This document shows positions 49,891 through 59,041 of a stretch of DNA of 64,000 nucleotides, piece after piece. The notes beneath the pieces were generated by a model. The model was not told the DNA's origin and did no database searches. It worked only from the letters and a program-made list of their open reading frames with translations. Made by a program: the position numbers and the translations under genes. Positions within the stretch are counted from its first letter, which is position 1. Each line of letters opens with the position of its first letter. The DNA is from Thalassococcus_A lentus (GTDB taxonomy: Bacteria; Pseudomonadota; Alphaproteobacteria; Rhodobacterales; Rhodobacteraceae). The stretch covers positions 372,001 to 436,000 of the forward strand of contig NZ_JAQIOY010000003.1 of assembly GCF_028023555.1 (NCBI RefSeq), written 5' to 3'.

Positions 49891-50121
49891 TGGTCCGAAT
49901 ACCGCTGTTGCTTGCCAAGTTCAAGCGGTCTGAGGGCCCATTTCTGCGGATTGGTTCCATCACGAGCCGTATCAGCCCGACAATCGCAATGCCTGCCCAA
50001 ACCTTGAGCCTTGATCTTGATCCATCATACCGGAGGCATCATTTAATCCGTCCAAATACCGCCCGAGTGGTTGCCTTTCCCCCAGCGGCGGACACATCAT
50101 AAGGAAAGCACGGGGGTCTTC
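49891..50121 (+). promoter_or_regulatory. Gene-free upstream region of the antiporter gene
   Basis: No gene is seen between the riboswitch and the antiporter start. TTGAT-CTTG-ATCCA at 50011-50024 differs by one base from the FNR box TTGAT-N4-ATCAA and is about 100 bases before the start codon. AAGGAAAG at 50101 is a possible ribosome site but lies rather far upstream of ATG 50122. Evidence for regulation is weak. Confidence 0.25.
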
Positions 50122-51996
50122 ATGGACGGCTTTTTATTCCAGGCATCGATCTTTCTGGCAGCGGCGGTCATCGCCGTTCCAATTGCGGCACGCCTGGGAT
50201 TGGGATCGGTCCTTGGATACCTGCTGGCCGGTCTGGTGATTGGCCCGGGCCTTGGCCTTGTTGCAAACGCCGAAGACATTCAACACTTCGCGGAATTCGG
50301 CGTTGTGATGATGCTGTTTTTGATTGGCCTCGAACTGGAGCCACGAGCCCTGTGGGACATGCGCCACCGGCTGATCGGATTGGGCGGGCTGCAAATCGGC
50401 GTCACGACGGCCTTGATCATGGTCATCAGCATGACCTTTGGCCTTGCATGGCAGTCGGCACTGGCTGTTGGCATGATCCTCGCTTTGTCCTCCACAGCGA
50501 TCGTGCTGCAAACCCTGTCTGAAAAGGGTCTGATGCAGACCGCCGGGGGCCGAAACACCTTTTCGGTTCTGCTGACACAGGACATCGCCGTCATTCCGAT
50601 GTTGGTGATCCTGCCCTTGCTGGCTATCGCGCCGGGTGTGGCGCTGGCCCCGGACGGGTCCATTGCACGTGGCGCCGATCACCACGACGCAGCGCATCAT
50701 TCCATGTCACTGGTTGAGGGACTGCCGGGATGGGGCGTGGCTCTTGTGACGCTAGCGGCCATCGCCGCCATAATCGTAGGCGGCGTTTACGGCGCGCGTC
50801 CGCTGTTTCGGTATATCCACGCAGCCCACCTGCCCGAGATGTTCACAGCCGTCGCGCTGTTGATCGTGGTCGGGATCGGCTTCCTGATGATCCTCGTCGG
50901 CCTGTCCCCGGCCCTCGGAACCTTTCTGGCGGGTGTCGTGCTGGCCAACTCGGAATTCCGGCACGAACTCGAATCGGACATTGCGCCCTTCAAAGGTTTG
51001 CTGCTCGGCCTGTTTTTCATAACAGTCGGCGCGGGGATCAACGTCGGCGCGCTGTTGGCAGAACCCGTAACTCTGTTCGGGCTGGCCTTGGGTGTGATCC
51101 TGATCAAGGGCATCGTGCTCTATGCGCTGGGGCGCCTCTTTGGGCTGCGCGGACGCAACCAGTGGCTCTTTACGCTTGGCCTTGCGCAGGCTGGCGAATT
51201 TGGCTTTGTGCTGGTTTCCTTCGCGCTTCAGCAATCCGTCATCACAACGGCGCTTGGTAGCCGGTTGTTGCTGGTTGTGGCGCTTTCGATGCTGATCACG
51301 CCACTGATGTTCATTCTCTACGATGTGCTGTCCAAGCGCATGGAAGAGGCCACAACCGATCACGAACCAGACGAGATTGACGAAGAGGGCCCGGTCATCA
51401 TCGCCGGAATTGGACGTTTTGGGCAGGTCGTGAACCGCTTGGTTCAATCGTCCGGCTTTAAAACCGTGGTTCTGGATCACAATATGCAGACCATTCAGTT
51501 GATGCGCCGCTTCGGGTTCAAGGGATTCTTCGGCGATCCCACCCGCCCCGAACTGCTGCATGCTGCTGGTATCGAATCCGCGCGGGTGTTGGTGGTCGCG
51601 CTGGATGATCCCAAGGCGACGACGAAACTGGTGGCCTATGCCCGCAGGGTTAGACCCGATCTGCACATCGTTGCGCGGGCCCGTGACCGCACACATGTGT
51701 ATTCGCTCTATCAGGCTGGCGCCAACGACATCGTTCGGGAACTCTTCGATAGCTCCCTGCGCGCAGGTCGCTATGTGCTTGAGAATATTGGCATGTCCGA
51801 CTATGAGGCCGCAATCGCCGAAGAGACGTTCTTTCACCATGACCGCAAGACTGTGCGCGACTTGGCAACGCTCTGGGACCCGGGCATTCCCGCCGCAGAA
51901 AACGCGGCCTACATCGCGCGGGCGCGGGAACTGGAAAAAGAACTGGAAACGGCGCTCTTTACGGCGCTGGACAGCACCATCAAGGACAGTGCCTAA
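50122..51996 (+). CDS. CPA2 family K+/H+ antiporter with TrkA-N domain (KefB/YbaL type)
   Basis: This 624-residue protein exchanges cytoplasmic K+ (or another cation) for protons. The membrane part (about residues 1-405) has twelve hydrophobic segments with LGLGSVLGYLLAGLVIGPG and MLFLIGLELEP near residues 22-70. A cytoplasmic RCK/TrkA-N domain (about 425-545) binds NAD(H) through IAGIGRFGQVVNRLV. A short histidine-rich loop (ADHHDAAHH, near residue 187) is notable. The start at 50122 gives a membrane segment immediately; the frame runs open 51 bases further up. Confidence 0.9.
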   Translation: MDGFLFQASIFLAAAVIAVPIAARLGLGSVLGYLLAGLVIGPGLGLVANAEDIQHFAEFGVVMMLFLIGLELEPRALWDMRHRLIGLGGLQIGVTTALIMVISMTFGLAWQSALAVGMILALSSTAIVLQTLSEKGLMQTAGGRNTFSVLLTQDIAVIPMLVILPLLAIAPGVALAPDGSIARGADHHDAAHHSMSLVEGLPGWGVALVTLAAIAAIIVGGVYGARPLFRYIHAAHLPEMFTAVALLIVVGIGFLMILVGLSPALGTFLAGVVLANSEFRHELESDIAPFKGLLLGLFFITVGAGINVGALLAEPVTLFGLALGVILIKGIVLYALGRLFGLRGRNQWLFTLGLAQAGEFGFVLVSFALQQSVITTALGSRLLLVVALSMLITPLMFILYDVLSKRMEEATTDHEPDEIDEEGPVIIAGIGRFGQVVNRLVQSSGFKTVVLDHNMQTIQLMRRFGFKGFFGDPTRPELLHAAGIESARVLVVALDDPKATTKLVAYARRVRPDLHIVARARDRTHVYSLYQAGANDIVRELFDSSLRAGRYVLENIGMSDYEAAIAEETFFHHDRKTVRDLATLWDPGIPAAENAAYIARARELEKELETALFTALDSTIKDSA

Positions 51997-52003
51997 ATAA
52001 AAA

Positions 52004-52027
52004 AACGCGCCCCAACCGGGACGCGTT
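52004..52027. terminator. Bidirectional terminator between antiporter gene and carD
   Basis: AACGCG (52004-52009) pairs with CGCGTT (52022-52027), extended by an inner CCC/GGG stem. On the minus strand it ends in a long T run; on the plus strand the tail is TTCCTATTCTT. It separates two convergent genes. Confidence 0.85.
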
Positions 52028-52051
52028 CCTATTCTTGGCCGTGGATCAGGA

Positions 52052-52561
52052 TCAGGCTGCGCGCAGATCCAGAACATCGCCAACCTGCTTGGCCGCGGCG
52101 ACTTCATCGCCACCGGCAACCGCAGCAACTTCGCGTGTCAGACGTTCCAGTGCCGCTTCATACAACTGACGCTCAGAGTAGCTCTGTTCACGCTGATCGT
52201 CGGCTCGGTGCAAATCACGCACCACTTCGGCGATGGCGATCAGATCTCCGGAATTGATCTTTTGCTCATATTCCTGAGCGCGGCGCGACCACATGGCCCG
52301 CTTGACCTTGGCCTTACCCTTCAGGGTTTTCATGGCCTGACTCACAACATCAGGGGAGCTGAGCGAACGCATTCCAACTTCGGTCGCTTTATTGGTAGGC
52401 ACCCGAAGCTTCATCTTGTCCTTTTCGAACAGGATTACGAAAAGCTCGAGTTCGAATCCCGCCACTTCGTCTTTCTCAATGGAGAGGATCTGGCCAACGC
52501 CGTGGGCCGGATACACGACATAATCGTTTGGACGAAATTCAGATTTCTTAGCTTTGCTCAT
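52052..52561 (-). CDS. carD: CarD family transcriptional regulator
   Basis: CarD/CdnL proteins bind the RNA polymerase beta subunit and stabilise open complexes at many promoters. In alphaproteobacteria such as Rhodobacter they matter for promoters with weak -10 elements. The 169-residue protein has the Tudor-like RNAP-interaction domain (about residues 8-65, NDYVVYPAHGVGQILSIE) and a C-terminal helical DNA-binding domain with WSRRAQEYEQKINSGD near residue 100. The start at 52561 gives the family N-terminus MSKAKKSEF. The 289 bases upstream, toward fdxA, include a CGCCGCG/CGCGGCG stem without a T tract. Confidence 0.92.
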   Translation of the reverse strand: MSKAKKSEFRPNDYVVYPAHGVGQILSIEKDEVAGFELELFVILFEKDKMKLRVPTNKATEVGMRSLSSPDVVSQAMKTLKGKAKVKRAMWSRRAQEYEQKINSGDLIAIAEVVRDLHRADDQREQSYSERQLYEAALERLTREVAAVAGGDEVAAAKQVGDVLDLRAA

Positions 52562-52850
52562 GCAGTCTTCTTCCTTACGCTCGTTCATTTCGGGCACATC
52601 TGGCGACAAAAAAAGTGCACGGTGATCTGACGATCTCCGGTCACTGCATTTCGTCTAGATTGCTTAACCCATACGCCGCGATACGCGGCGGCACCCCAAG
52701 CTGAACGGTTCCATATATGCAAAGAATGTAACACATTTTCGCGCATCACACTAGGACACAGCCGATGACGCATTTATGTTAACGATTTCATTGCGTTAAA
52801 GGCAAACCGAGGGGAATTTCCCCAGATCTTCCCGCAGTGGACGAATCGGC

Positions 52851-53189
52851 TCAGCCGCCTTCGCCCGGCTTCTCGGAAAAGTACTTTTCCAGCTTGCCGC
52901 TTTCACCATCGCGATCGTCTGCCTCGGGCAGCGGATCCTTTCTGGTGATGATGACCGGCCACATTTCCGAATACTTCCGGTTGAACTCAACCCATTTGTC
53001 CATGTCCGGTTCCGTATCAGGACGGATCGCATCCGCAGGGCATTCCGGTTCGCATACACCGCAGTCGATGCACTCGTCCGGGTGGATCACCAGCATGTTT
53101 TCGCCTTCGTAAAAGCAATCGACCGGGCAAACTTCGACACAGTCGGTGTACTTGCAAGCGATACAATTGTCGTTGACGATATAGGTCAT
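52851..53189 (-). CDS. fdxA: 7Fe ferredoxin FdxA
   Basis: This 112-residue ferredoxin has nine cysteines in the classical 3Fe-4S plus 4Fe-4S arrangement. Cys9, Cys17 and Cys50 fit the 3Fe cluster; Cys21, Cys40, Cys43 and Cys46 fit the 4Fe cluster. The long C-terminal extension with EFNRKYSEMWPVI is typical of the Azotobacter FdI-like FdxA group. It lies between carD and an S4 RNA-binding gene, an order common in Rhodobacterales. Its redox partner is unknown. Confidence 0.95.
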   Translation of the reverse strand: MTYIVNDNCIACKYTDCVEVCPVDCFYEGENMLVIHPDECIDCGVCEPECPADAIRPDTEPDMDKWVEFNRKYSEMWPVIITRKDPLPEADDRDGESGKLEKYFSEKPGEGG

Positions 53190-53245
53190 GGATGTCTCGT
53201 CTGTGTAAACCGTGGGTTACAGTCTAGCTAGACCACCACCCCGGA

Positions 53246-53626
53246 TCATTCAAGCGCATCCGGACGTGTCTTTTCGTACTGTCTGCGGTCCCGTTTGGTT
53301 GGCCGCCCGCCACCATCAAATCCAGGCGCCCGATCCGGCCGTTCGCGCGGCTTGGGCGGATCCAGATCCTCATAGAGAGCCTGCGCCTCAGTGGCTGGCC
53401 CCCGCCGCTCACCCAACGCAACGATGCGGATTATGCGCACATCACGTTCTTTGCTGAAGGTAAGCACATCGCCGGCGCTGACCCCATAGGCTGGTTTGGA
53501 AACCGGAAGGCTGTTGACCCGGCACCCACCCGAAGAGACCACCTTGGCGGCGAGGCTGCGCGTCTTGAAAAAACGCGCATGCCACAGCCATTTGTCGATG
53601 CGTATCTTGGCCGCCGGGTCGGACAA
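53246..53626 (-). CDS. S4 domain RNA-binding protein (Hsp15-like)
   Basis: This 126-residue protein with an N-terminal S4 domain (about residues 8-55, RIDKWLWHARFFKTRSLAAKVV) resembles Hsp15, which rescues stalled 50S subunits carrying peptidyl-tRNA. The C-terminal half is basic and proline-rich, ending in KRDRRQYEKTRPDALE. No ATG is available; the start is a TTG at 53626 directly after the helicase stop codon (TGA-TTG), so translation is probably coupled to that gene. Confidence 0.87.
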   Translation of the reverse strand: MSDPAAKIRIDKWLWHARFFKTRSLAAKVVSSGGCRVNSLPVSKPAYGVSAGDVLTFSKERDVRIIRIVALGERRGPATEAQALYEDLDPPKPRERPDRAPGFDGGGRPTKRDRRQYEKTRPDALE

Positions 53627-56410
53627 TCAGGTCTTGTCCTTCAGCCCCATCAGAGCCGCCGCAAAAGGATTGTCCGGATCAATGGCCTTTTCCTTGCGCG
53701 GAGGACGCGCCTCAAAGGTCTTGGCCCCCTGGTTACGCGGGCCACCTTTGCCACGTGGCGCGCCGCCCTTGCCTTTTGGCTTGCCGCGACCGCCTTGCTT
53801 GTTGCCGCCACCTTCGCGTCGCTGATTGCCGCCACTGCGTGCCGGTCGGTTGCCGCCCCATGTGAAGGTGTAAAACACTTCCATTTCAGGGCCTTCAGGC
53901 TGTGCACTGCCCTCTGCTGCATCCACCGTTTCAGGCGCCGCTTCAGCCGGGGCCTGCTCAGGCGCGGCCGTTTCGGCTGGTTCTGCTGCGTCGGTGGCAG
54001 CAACTTCATCCGTAGGCGCTTCAACCGCCGCCTTGACCTTCTCGCGTTCGGCCTTTGCAGCTTTGTAGCCCAGTCCCTGCATCAGATCCGCGAACTGTTC
54101 CAGCGTCAGACCCGTGATCGACAGCATGTCCGCCTTGGCTTCAAAGCCGCCGCGGCTGTCTTCACCGCGCAGCATGTCGGCCAGACGTTCCAGCATGTCG
54201 ATGCGGATCGCGCGCGCGCCAGCCTTGCGATACCCGCCCAGCGAATAGTGCTGTGCCGGAACCGCATCCATATTCGGGACCGTCACCAGACCGGGAGGCG
54301 GCGCTTCGGGGAATTCATCCAGCCCATTCGTCAGGCTCCAAAGCACAAGGCGCAAACGCGTCGGTGCGGGCTTCAGAAGCAAAGGCATGAAAATCGTGAA
54401 CTGGCCAAAACGCACACCATGCTTGCGCAGGCCACCACGGGCATCCTGATCCAGCGCCTTGACCTCATCGGCCACATCCGCGCGAGGAACAATGCCCATC
54501 GCCTCGACCAGACGGAACGCAAAGCCACGTGCGAGCCCTGCCATTTCTTCGTCGTCGCGCATCTTGAGAAGCGGCTCAAACAAAGCGGCGATCTTGCGAT
54601 CGATAAAGTGCTGCAACCGGCGCTGCACCTTTTCCATCACGTCGTGACCAGCTTCTTCGTCAACAAAGGCAACCACGCGCGGCTTCAGCGGATCATCACC
54701 CTTGGCCAATTTGCCAACCGCCTGATCGCCCCACATCAGGCCACCCTGCTCTGTGAAATCCAGCTCGGTATCTGGCGCGTTGTAAAAACGATCTGCCCGC
54801 AAATGGAACTGTGGCACCAGCGCCTGCAGACTTGCCTGACGCAGAGTCTTGGCCTCCTGGCCGGTTGCATCCTTGTCCTGGCGGAACCGGAACCCTTCGA
54901 GTTTACCGACGAATTCGCCTTCGACGGTCACCTCACCTTTGTCATTCACTTCGGCCAAAAGGGCCTCCTTCTGTTTGAGCCGGCGAAGCAGAACACTGGT
55001 CCGCCGGTCCACAAATCGTTGTGTCAAACGCTCATGCAGCGCGTCCGATAGCGCGTCTTCTACAGCGCGCGCGCGTCCACGCCAATGGTCTTCGTCATTT
55101 ACCCAGCCTTTGCGCTGCGCGACATATGTCCACGTCCGGATATAGGCCAATCGTTTCGACAATGTGTCAATATCGCCATCCGTTCGGTCTATCCGATTGA
55201 TTTGGCGGGCCAGAAAGTCGTCTGGAACAGCCCCTTTTTCGTGCAGGTGTCCGAAAATGACCCCCAACATGCCCGCATGTTCGTTCGGCGAAATCCCGCG
55301 GAAATCGGGAATACGGCATACATCCCAGAGCAACTGAACCGATCTGGGGTTGCTGGCGCGGGCCTGCACATCCGCTTCACCGGCAAGACTGCGCAGCGCA
55401 CGCAGGTCATCAGCTTCGCGCGCCTTGACCAGTTCTTCGCGATCTGGCGCAACTTCGAGACTGCGCTCCAGCGCATCGATGGATCCAAAGGACAAATGCG
55501 CGTTGCGCCAATTCAGTTTTCGCAGCGGCGTGAAGCGATGGCTGCAAATCGCGTCAGCCCATTCTTCGGGCAACGCACCCGCATCCCCCGTCACGCCAAA
55601 TGTACCGTCGCTCATACCGCGCCCGGCCCGACCCGCGATCTGAGCCAGTTCATTGGGCTGCAAGGGCCGCATCCGGCGACCATCAAACTTCGTCAGGGAC
55701 GAAAACGCGACGTGATTGATGTCGAGGTTGAGCCCCATACCAATGGCATCGGTTGCGACCAGATAGTCAACGTCGCCATTTTGGTAGAGCTCAACCTGTG
55801 CATTCCGGGTGCGCGGGCTGAGCGCGCCCATAACCACGGCAGCGCCGCCCTTTTGCCGCTTCAGCAGTTCGGCAATGGCGTAAACATTGTCGACGGAAAA
55901 TCCGACAATCGCGCTGCGCGGTTGCAACCGACTGATTTTCTTGGACCCCGAATAGGCCAACTGGCTCATGCGTTCGCGCTGAACAAATTCGACACCGGGC
56001 ACGAGCGATGCAATCGGGCCGCGCATCGTGTCGGAGCCAAGAAAAAGGGTTTCGTGGGTTCCACGCATCCGCATCAGGCGGTCGGTGAACACGTGCCCGC
56101 GCTCCGGATCAGCGCACAGCTGAATTTCGTCGATGGCGGCGAAATCACAACCCATACCCTCCGGCATCGCCTCGACCGTGCAGACCCAGTATTGCGCGCG
56201 CGGGGGCACGATGCGTTCTTCGCCGGTCACCAATGCCACCACCGAAGGGCCACGAATAGCCGTGATCTTGTCGTAGACTTCACGCGCCAACAACCGCAAC
56301 GGCAAACCGATCACTCCGGTCCGATACCCGAGCATCCGTTCAATCGCGTAGTGCGTCTTTCCGGTATTCGTCGGCCCCAAGACTGCCGCGATCCGTGCGC
56401 TGTGCGCCAT
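53627..56410 (-). CDS. SUV3-like DEAD/DEAH-type helicase
   Basis: This 927-residue superfamily 2 helicase is close to the mitochondrial RNA degradosome helicase SUV3. Walker A GPTNTGKTH lies at residues 12-20, Walker B appears as AAIDEIQLCADPERG near residue 93, and motif VI as QIAGRAGRGMSDG near residue 262. A winged/helical SUV3-type C-terminal region follows. The last about 130 residues are low-complexity: an acidic Ala/Glu/Pro part, then a Gly/Arg/Lys-rich tail (GGNKQGGRGKPKGKGG) probably for RNA binding. It begins a minus-strand run with the S4 gene and fdxA. Confidence 0.9.
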   Translation of the reverse strand: MAHSARIAAVLGPTNTGKTHYAIERMLGYRTGVIGLPLRLLAREVYDKITAIRGPSVVALVTGEERIVPPRAQYWVCTVEAMPEGMGCDFAAIDEIQLCADPERGHVFTDRLMRMRGTHETLFLGSDTMRGPIASLVPGVEFVQRERMSQLAYSGSKKISRLQPRSAIVGFSVDNVYAIAELLKRQKGGAAVVMGALSPRTRNAQVELYQNGDVDYLVATDAIGMGLNLDINHVAFSSLTKFDGRRMRPLQPNELAQIAGRAGRGMSDGTFGVTGDAGALPEEWADAICSHRFTPLRKLNWRNAHLSFGSIDALERSLEVAPDREELVKAREADDLRALRSLAGEADVQARASNPRSVQLLWDVCRIPDFRGISPNEHAGMLGVIFGHLHEKGAVPDDFLARQINRIDRTDGDIDTLSKRLAYIRTWTYVAQRKGWVNDEDHWRGRARAVEDALSDALHERLTQRFVDRRTSVLLRRLKQKEALLAEVNDKGEVTVEGEFVGKLEGFRFRQDKDATGQEAKTLRQASLQALVPQFHLRADRFYNAPDTELDFTEQGGLMWGDQAVGKLAKGDDPLKPRVVAFVDEEAGHDVMEKVQRRLQHFIDRKIAALFEPLLKMRDDEEMAGLARGFAFRLVEAMGIVPRADVADEVKALDQDARGGLRKHGVRFGQFTIFMPLLLKPAPTRLRLVLWSLTNGLDEFPEAPPPGLVTVPNMDAVPAQHYSLGGYRKAGARAIRIDMLERLADMLRGEDSRGGFEAKADMLSITGLTLEQFADLMQGLGYKAAKAEREKVKAAVEAPTDEVAATDAAEPAETAAPEQAPAEAAPETVDAAEGSAQPEGPEMEVFYTFTWGGNRPARSGGNQRREGGGNKQGGRGKPKGKGGAPRGKGGPRNQGAKTFEARPPRKEKAIDPDNPFAAALMGLKDKT

Positions 56411-56457
56411 GTCTGGCCCTTCCGCTTAGCCTGCCCCTGTCCACGTCATCCGAGGAA

Positions 56458-57012
56458 TCAGAGCGGCACACCTTTGACGGTTTTCTCGAGCCGTTCCAGC
56501 GCTTTTGTGATGTCTTCGTCGTGAGGGCGCATTTCCTGCACCCGTTCATAGGCGTCATAGGCCAGAGCCTGCTTGCCGGTTTGTTCATGAATGGCCCCGA
56601 CGCCGCGCAAGGCACCGAAATGCTGTGGATTAAGCGCCAGTACACGCTCAAGCGCATCCATCGCAGGGCCAAAGCGCTCGGCCTGGAAATAAGCAAGGGC
56701 CAGACCGTGCCAGCCTTCGGCAAATTCAGGGGCGTGATCGGTCAGCGCGCGGAAGTGTTCCAGTGCTGCGTCGACCTGTTTGACCTCAAGCGCGTCATGT
56801 CCCCGCTTCAAAAGCAGATCCATGGCGGGTGATCCACTTTTGGACCACTCATCAATCACTTGATTTTCAAGACGTTGCGCGGTGGTTGCATCCTTGGCCT
56901 GCGCCAGTTCCTGCAACAATTCATCCGCGCGACTTTCCGCCCATGCCGCGTGGCAGGGTATGGAAATCATGACTACGGCCCAAAATGCCGTAACGGTAGA
57001 TTTGAAGTTCAT
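56458..57012 (-). CDS. Secreted tetratricopeptide repeat protein
   Basis: This 184-residue protein has a signal peptide (MNFKSTVTAFWAVVMISIPCHAAWA) and about four TPR helix pairs (residues 60-175, with EGWHGLALAYFQAERFGPAMDALERVLALNP as a consensus repeat). It is likely periplasmic and a scaffold for protein contacts; the partner is unknown. Start choice is between 57012 and an in-frame ATG five codons upstream at 57027; 57012 places the signal peptide at the N-terminus. It is divergent from the SCP2 gene, 81 bases away. Confidence 0.85.
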   Translation of the reverse strand: MNFKSTVTAFWAVVMISIPCHAAWAESRADELLQELAQAKDATTAQRLENQVIDEWSKSGSPAMDLLLKRGHDALEVKQVDAALEHFRALTDHAPEFAEGWHGLALAYFQAERFGPAMDALERVLALNPQHFGALRGVGAIHEQTGKQALAYDAYERVQEMRPHDEDITKALERLEKTVKGVPL

Positions 57013-57093
57013 GGGACCCGTGCTCATAACTGTACCGAGTGTAGCGCTTGCGCGGCGAATTGCCAGCGCACGATTTAGAGAGAAAGGTAACAC

Positions 57094-57384
57094 ATGAGCG
57101 ATACCCTGACGGCTGCCGTGGCCGCATTGAACGAAAAAATGGAAGGTTCCGGGTTTGACGGTACAGCGAAATTCGTCCTTGGCGACGAAGGCAGCTTTGT
57201 CATCGACGAAAGCGGCGCGCGCATGGGCGACGACGATGCTGACGTGACGCTGACCGCAGACGTGGAAACCTTTCAGCAAATATTCGAGGGCGAGTTGAAC
57301 CCAACAACTGCATTCATGTCAGGCAAACTGGCAATCGACGGCGACATGGGCGCCGCGATGAAACTGGCACAGGTTCTGTCGTAA
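57094..57384 (+). CDS. SCP2 sterol-binding domain protein
   Basis: This 96-residue protein consists of just an SCP2-like domain, with the typical ADVTLTADVETFQQIFEGELNPTTAFMSGKLAIDGDMG C-terminal half. In bacteria these small proteins are thought to carry lipids or fatty acyl compounds, with no sterol implied. AAAGG lies before the ATG. Its stop TAA overlaps the next ATG by one base, so it is translationally coupled to an alpha/beta hydrolase that may act on the carried lipid. Confidence 0.92.
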   Translation: MSDTLTAAVAALNEKMEGSGFDGTAKFVLGDEGSFVIDESGARMGDDDADVTLTADVETFQQIFEGELNPTTAFMSGKLAIDGDMGAAMKLAQVLS

Positions 57385-58355
57385 TGAGCATGTCCTCTGC
57401 CCCTTTTCATGCCGATTTGGCCGAAGGCCCGGCAGAGGCTCGCGCCTGGTGGGTGCAGGCCGATGACGGCTTGCGCCTGCGGGTTGCCCATTACCCGGCA
57501 GATGACGCCCGCGGCACGGTGCTGCTGTTTCCCGGCCGCACAGAATATGTCGAAAAATATGGACGCTTGGCTGATGATCTGGCCACACGCGGCTATCATA
57601 CACTGGCAATCGACTGGCGTGGTCAGGGACTGGCAGATCGTATGCTCGACGATGCCAAGGTTGGCCACGTTGACATGTTTGCCGACTATCAGCGCGATGT
57701 GGCGGCGATGGTTCAGGCCGCGAAAGCGCTCAGCCTGCCGAAACCTTATCACCTGATCGGTCACTCGATGGGGGGCTGCATTGGTCTGCGTGCCCTTTAC
57801 GAAGGACTGGAGGTCGCCTCGGCCGTCTTTACCGGCCCGATGTGGGGCATCCGCATTGCCCAACCCGTGCGGCCCGCAGCTTGGGCTTTGACATGGGGCA
57901 GCAAACGCGTCGGGCTGAGCCACCTTTTCGCGCCGGGCACCGGCACCGAAAGCTATGTGGCCACCGGTGAATTCGATGACAACACACTGACCACCGATCC
58001 GGCCATGTGGGACTACATGCGCCGACAGGTTCTGGCCGAGCCAAAGCTACAGCTGGGTGGTCCTTCGCTGCACTGGTTGCATGAGGCGCTGGCCGAATGC
58101 CGAACCCTTGCACGCATGCCTTCGCCATCCGTTCCATGCCTGTGCATCTGTGGAACCAATGAACGCATCGTCGATGTACCGCGTATCGAAGATCGGATGT
58201 CACGCTGGCCGAACGGCCGGCTGGTCATGGCGCCGAATGGCGAACACGAAGTGCTGATGGAAGCCGCTCCGATCCGTGAGCCGATTGTCGAAGACATCGT
58301 CGCACATTTCGAAGGGTCTCAGTCAGACATGAAAATGACGGCACGGCGCGCCTGA
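57384..58355 (+). CDS. Alpha/beta hydrolase (monoglyceride lipase / lysophospholipase type)
   Basis: This 323-residue hydrolase of the Serine aminopeptidase S33 group has the strand/oxyanion region GTVLLFPGRTEYVEKYG near residue 43, the nucleophile elbow LIGHSMGGC with Ser near residue 128, and a late His in NGEHEVLME near residue 298. Asp in CICGTNERIVD or nearby completes the triad. Similar proteins are called lysophospholipase L2 (PldB). It follows the SCP2 gene with a one-base overlap and ends before a good terminator. Confidence 0.9.
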   Translation: MSMSSAPFHADLAEGPAEARAWWVQADDGLRLRVAHYPADDARGTVLLFPGRTEYVEKYGRLADDLATRGYHTLAIDWRGQGLADRMLDDAKVGHVDMFADYQRDVAAMVQAAKALSLPKPYHLIGHSMGGCIGLRALYEGLEVASAVFTGPMWGIRIAQPVRPAAWALTWGSKRVGLSHLFAPGTGTESYVATGEFDDNTLTTDPAMWDYMRRQVLAEPKLQLGGPSLHWLHEALAECRTLARMPSPSVPCLCICGTNERIVDVPRIEDRMSRWPNGRLVMAPNGEHEVLMEAAPIREPIVEDIVAHFEGSQSDMKMTARRA

Positions 58356-58391
58356 CAGCGCCGTCCCACATAGTTCAGCAAGATAGCAAAC

Positions 58392-58414
58392 ACAGCCGGA
58401 CGTGATCCGGCTGT
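58392..58414. terminator. Terminator between hydrolase gene and lipoprotein gene
   Basis: ACAGCCGGA (58392-58400) pairs with TCCGGCTGT (58406-58414) around a 5-base loop, followed by TTTGCTG. It lies between convergent genes and could serve both, with a weak T tract on each side. Confidence 0.75.
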
Positions 58415-58421
58415 TTTGCTG

Positions 58422-58955
58422 TCACCCGCCTGTAAAGACCTGAAGTGTCGGCAGCTCGGTCAGCGGCGCTTCGATCAGGCGCATCGCAGCCAGCGATATC
58501 CGGCTGCCACCAGTCGCTGGCCCATCGATAGGAATCAGATCGACCTGCGCAGACTTACCGGATGCGGGATAGAACACCCGGCCCTTGCCCGGCTGTTTGA
58601 CCAAGGGCGTTTCCAGCCAAAAACCGGGTTTTGCGACATCCCCGAGCGAGGCGACCGTTGTGCCGAGGCTTCGCTCGCCTGCAGGCTCGGCCGGCGCGGC
58701 TGCCGCCTCTTGGCGCTCAGCCGCTGTCGTGGTGTCGAATTCCTCGGCCGTGCGCGCATCGCGCGGTGGAGGCGGCGCGACGCGGGTGGTCGTATCCAGA
58801 TCGCCCGGACGGGCCTGCGGACGAATTTGCCCGTCTGCTGGCTGCGCTGCGCTGACGGCGCCATCATCTGATGGCTTGCCGACTATCTTGCCCAACGGCC
58901 CCTGCGTACATCCCGCAATCGCCAGGATCGCGGCTGATAAAAATACTGCTCTCAT
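58422..58955 (-). CDS. Hypothetical Ala/Pro-rich lipoprotein
   Basis: This is a 177-residue lipoprotein of unknown function. The signal peptide ends in AIAGC with the acylated Cys at about residue 16. Residues 30-95 are a low-complexity acidic and proline-rich linker. A small folded C-terminal part (about 100-177) follows, with KPGFWLETPLVKQPGKGRVF and SLAAMRLIEAPLTELPTLQVF. Relatives in this family of bacteria have sometimes been named D-galactarate dehydratase, but nothing in the sequence supports that activity. It is divergent from moaA. Confidence 0.75.
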   Translation of the reverse strand: MRAVFLSAAILAIAGCTQGPLGKIVGKPSDDGAVSAAQPADGQIRPQARPGDLDTTTRVAPPPPRDARTAEEFDTTTAAERQEAAAAPAEPAGERSLGTTVASLGDVAKPGFWLETPLVKQPGKGRVFYPASGKSAQVDLIPIDGPATGGSRISLAAMRLIEAPLTELPTLQVFTGG

Positions 58956-59041
58956 GATCGTTACTCTAAGACCTTGGTCCCATGGTTACAAATACAGGCG
59001 CAGACTTGCTCAATTCCTCGCCGATGGCTAGGGTCCGTATC

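Noticed and set aside
53579..55051. 490-codon open frame on the plus strand opposite the SUV3-like helicase
   Set aside because: The minus-strand frame carries all helicase motifs; the plus-strand product shows no recognisable domain and starts inside the S4 gene.
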